Assembly: GCA_905142475.1 (NCBI GenBank)
Contig: LR990730.1
Location: 1,054,001 to 1,118,000 of the forward strand
Direction of reading: 5' to 3'
DNA: 64,000 nucleotides
Source of the DNA: Xanthomonas hydrangeae
GTDB taxonomy: Bacteria > Pseudomonadota > Gammaproteobacteria > Xanthomonadales > Xanthomonadaceae
This document shows positions 62,018 to 64,000 of this stretch, in pieces. Position numbers and translations under genes: made by a program. The notes beneath the pieces are model-generated. The model had not been told where the DNA came from and made no database searches. It saw only the letters and a list, made by a program, of their open reading frames with translations. How positions within the stretch are numbered: the stretch's first letter is position 1; the number at the start of each line of letters is the position of its first letter.

Positions 62018-62674
62018 TCAGAATTGGAATCGGGGCGTCGGTGCGGCGCCCTGAAGATAGGCGAGGTCGGTTTCGAATAACGATTCGATGCGCGGAGCGT
62101 TGACGTCGCCACGCACCAGGACTGCTTCCATCACCGGTTCGTGACCACGCACAACAAACAGCCGGCCATTCGGGCGCAACCACTGCAGCCACTGGGTCGG
62201 TAGGGTGTCGACTGCGCCGGTGATGCAGATGGCATCGAAACGACGCTCGCTCTGCCAGCCGAATGCGTCGGCGGTTTCAATGCGTACGTTGCTGCCCAGT
62301 CCGGTGCTGTCCAGATTGGCGCGTGCGGCGGTGGCCAGTGCCGGATCGATCTCCAGGCTCACCACTTCGCGGGCCAGTGCGGCCAGGCAGGCGGTGGAAA
62401 AGCCGCTGCCGGTGCCGATTTCCAGCACGTCTTCGCCCGGCTGCAGATCCAGCGCCTGCAGCATGCGGCCTTCGACCACCGGCTTCATCATCTTGTGGCC
62501 GGCCGACAGCGGAATTTCCACGTCGACGTAGGCCAGGGTCTTGTAAGCCTCCGGCACGAAGGCCTCGCGCGGCAGGCGCGCCAGCACGTCGAGCACGCGC
62601 AGGTCCAGCACATCCCACGGCCGGATCTGCTGTTCGACCATTTTTTCGCGGGCTTGGGAGAAATCGATCGTCAT
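62018..62674 (-). CDS. PCMT-like (isoaspartate methyltransferase-related) protein
   Basis: The ATG at 62674 gives 218 residues (MTIDFSQAREKMVEQQIRPWDVLD). It has the PCMT helical start (VLARLPREAFVPEAYKTLAYVDVEIPL) and the SAM site VLEIGTGSGFSTACLAALAREVVSLEID. The substrate-loop motif GQTISQP of true isoaspartyl methyltransferases is replaced by AGHKMMKPVVEG. It may therefore methylate something other than isoaspartate. Position directly before tolC is a common gamma-proteobacterial arrangement and suggests a functional tie that has not been explained. Confidence 0.85.
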   Translation of the reverse strand: MTIDFSQAREKMVEQQIRPWDVLDLRVLDVLARLPREAFVPEAYKTLAYVDVEIPLSAGHKMMKPVVEGRMLQALDLQPGEDVLEIGTGSGFSTACLAALAREVVSLEIDPALATAARANLDSTGLGSNVRIETADAFGWQSERRFDAICITGAVDTLPTQWLQWLRPNGRLFVVRGHEPVMEAVLVRGDVNAPRIESLFETDLAYLQGAAPTPRFQF

Positions 62675-62802
62675 GGTGCGGCTATCCAACGCAGTGGGGC
62701 AGGCATTTTACCGGTGCGCGAGGCAACTGGCGCATCTAGCATCGCCGCGCGCGGCCAAAGCACGCAGTGCCGGAAGTCATCGCCACCAACCTCGCGGTGC
62801 AA

Positions 62803-63456
62803 TCAGCGCGGCGCATACGCCCTCAAAAAGAAATCCACACTGGCCTGAATGTGCTCATCCACCTGTGCGCGGGTGGGTTGACCATGCAGGCCGCACATCA
62901 TCAGCGCATACAGCTCGCCTTTCAGCAGGCAGAAAAACTGTGAAGCAGCGCGCTCCAGCTCGGGGATTTCCAATTGGCCATCGGCGACCCGCGCCGACAG
63001 GAAATCCGCCAGCGCCTGTTGGGTCCGCTTGGGGCCGGCATCCCAGAACATTTCGCGCACATGCACGTCGCCGGTACCGGGCGCCATCATCATGCGGTGG
63101 GTGGCGATCGCCGAGTCGGCGCTGACCATCGTAAAGAAGGCGTTGGCGATTTCGACCAGCTGGTCGCGCAAGTTGCCTTTGGGGGCGTGGTCGAACAGAT
63201 CGTCCGGCATCATGTGTTGGCATTGTGCGCGGATCGCTTCGGAAAACAGGCTTTCTTTGTCGCCAAAGTGGCTGTAAACGGTCAGTTTGGAGACGCCGGC
63301 AGCTGCGGCGATGCCGTCCATGCTGACCCCTGCAAAGCCCTGCTCCATGAACATGGTGCGGGCGGCGCCCAGGATGGCGGCGCGTTTCCCAAGATCCTTG
63401 GGACGCCCAGGACCGTTGCTCTTGGTCTTGGACTTGAGGGGGGGCGAACTGGACAT
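62803..63456 (-). CDS. TetR/AcrR-family transcriptional regulator
   Basis: The ATG at 63456 gives 217 residues. The N-terminal helix-turn-helix is KRAAILGAARTMFMEQGFAGVSMDGIAAAAGVSKLTVYSHFGDKESLFSEAIRAQ, clearly TetR. A basic N-terminal tail (PPLKSKTKSNGPGRPKDLG) precedes it. The C-terminal ligand-binding part resembles the TetR_C AefR-like group (HRMMMAPGTGDVHVREMFWDAGPKRTQQALADFLSARV). Members often control efflux pumps, so the neighbouring tolC is a possible though unproven target. Divergent sequence to 63742 holds no further gene. Confidence 0.88.
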   Translation of the reverse strand: MSSSPPLKSKTKSNGPGRPKDLGKRAAILGAARTMFMEQGFAGVSMDGIAAAAGVSKLTVYSHFGDKESLFSEAIRAQCQHMMPDDLFDHAPKGNLRDQLVEIANAFFTMVSADSAIATHRMMMAPGTGDVHVREMFWDAGPKRTQQALADFLSARVADGQLEIPELERAASQFFCLLKGELYALMMCGLHGQPTRAQVDEHIQASVDFFLRAYAPR

Positions 63457-63742
63457 ATCGCCAATACTAGACCATCGGGTTCTATATTTATACTCGATGC
63501 CTATGGAATGCATTGAAGCGCTCATAAACTGTGGCATCTGCCCCGCCACCGTTGCTGAGCGTCGCGCACCGGCTTGCTTATCGCAGTTAATTGTTTCATC
63601 TGAATGCCTCCCGGTGTCATCGCCCGCCTGGCCGCTGTAGGGGATCCCCCTAGGGCGCTGAAAAAACCCCGGTGATAGATTGACTGACGGTACGTCGGCG
63701 TATGTCGGCGACCTTCAGACGGGACGGACGAGGGACGAAAGC

Positions 63743-64000
63743 GTGGACAGGGTCGGGGCGCAAACGCATACAGGCTGCGTCCGCAGCAGGTACGTGCTGC
63801 GGATCGGGCCGTTGTGGCCGTCGCTGTGGCGATGCGCGTTGCTGTGCTGCGTGCTGCTCGGCGCCTGGCCCGCCTTCGCCCAGCCGCTCAAACACACCGC
63901 GTATCACACCGTCACCCGCTGGAGCATGGACGACGGCCTACCGCACAACCTGGTGCATGCGGTGGCGCAGGGCGAAGACGGCCTGATCTGGCTCGGCACC
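63743..64000 (+). CDS. N-terminus of a two-component propeller-type sensor (partial)
   Basis: This frame has no stop before the window end. A GTG at 63743 with AGGGA 12 bp upstream gives an N-terminal charged stretch, a hydrophobic signal (LWRCALLCCVLLGAWPAFA) and then the mature start QPLKHTAYHTVTRWSMDDGLPHNLVHAVAQGEDGLIWLGT. This last segment is the classic first blade of the Reg_prop beta-propeller sensor. Such proteins continue with a Y_Y_Y domain, a membrane helix and either a diguanylate cyclase or a histidine kinase; which one is outside the window. Confidence 0.8.
   Translation, partial: MDRVGAQTHTGCVRSRYVLRIGPLWPSLWRCALLCCVLLGAWPAFAQPLKHTAYHTVTRWSMDDGLPHNLVHAVAQGEDGLIWLGT

Overview
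The window reads as a chromosomal segment of a plant-associated Xanthomonas. The evidence is high G+C with dense codon bias, the sucrose-utilisation locus suxB-suxA-suxC-suxR, secreted plant-cell-wall enzymes (a GH12 glucanase and a PL4 rhamnogalacturonan lyase), many TonB-dependent receptors, and a citrate locus of the citH/TctDE type known from Xanthomonas. The species cannot be fixed from the sequence alone. No rRNA, tRNA, CRISPR array or prophage was seen.

Layout. 1-7506: end of an unknown gene, GH12 and PL4 polysaccharidases facing each other, two small proteins, an overlapping amidohydrolase pair in which one member lacks metal ligands, and a DUF924 protein. 8044-12417: a glutaredoxin/A-type-carrier/rhodanese fusion, a polysaccharide deacetylase and a TonB siderophore receptor. 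13166-19349: methyltransferase, SGNH hydrolase coupled to an aminotransferase, rsgA coupled to a QEGLA-family protein, and a DJ-1/PfpI protein. 19826-28669: the sux locus (outer-membrane receptor, inner-membrane transporter, cytoplasmic sucrose hydrolase, LacI repressor), with an IS110-family element lying between suxC and suxR. 28907-36526: phaB-like reductase, CitMHS transporter and OprP-type porin on the minus strand, opposite a tctD-tctE-binding-protein operon, then a LuxR-type response regulator. 36719-42182: aldo/keto reductase, a Fur-box TonB receptor and a DUF1460 lipoprotein. 42183-50381: hybrid sensor kinase, second OprP porin, dctA and the malic enzyme maeB, a C4-dicarboxylate module. 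50855-54217: GH92 mannosidase. 54536-59675: zinc-ribbon protein, glycosyltransferase, O-antigen-ligase-like protein, lpxL and waaA (LPS). 60024-64000: an AT-rich foreign-looking small secreted protein, tolC, a PCMT-like methyltransferase, a TetR regulator and the start of a propeller-type sensor.

Non-coding structure is unusually rich. Four dispersed repeat families fill the intergenic spaces: A and B (palindromic modules that travel as an A-spacer-B composite), C (about 150 bp with inverted ends, sometimes supplying the stop codon of the adjacent gene) and D (GGGAATGGGGAATCG arms).

The most notable observation is that the IS110 element has split a copy of repeat A exactly at a CT core. Its non-coding left end folds into two guide-bearing stem-loops of bridge-RNA type. 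The first loop carries both halves of the interrupted repeat-A target, and the second carries weaker matches to the element's own ends. This element therefore appears to be RNA-programmed to land in repeat A.
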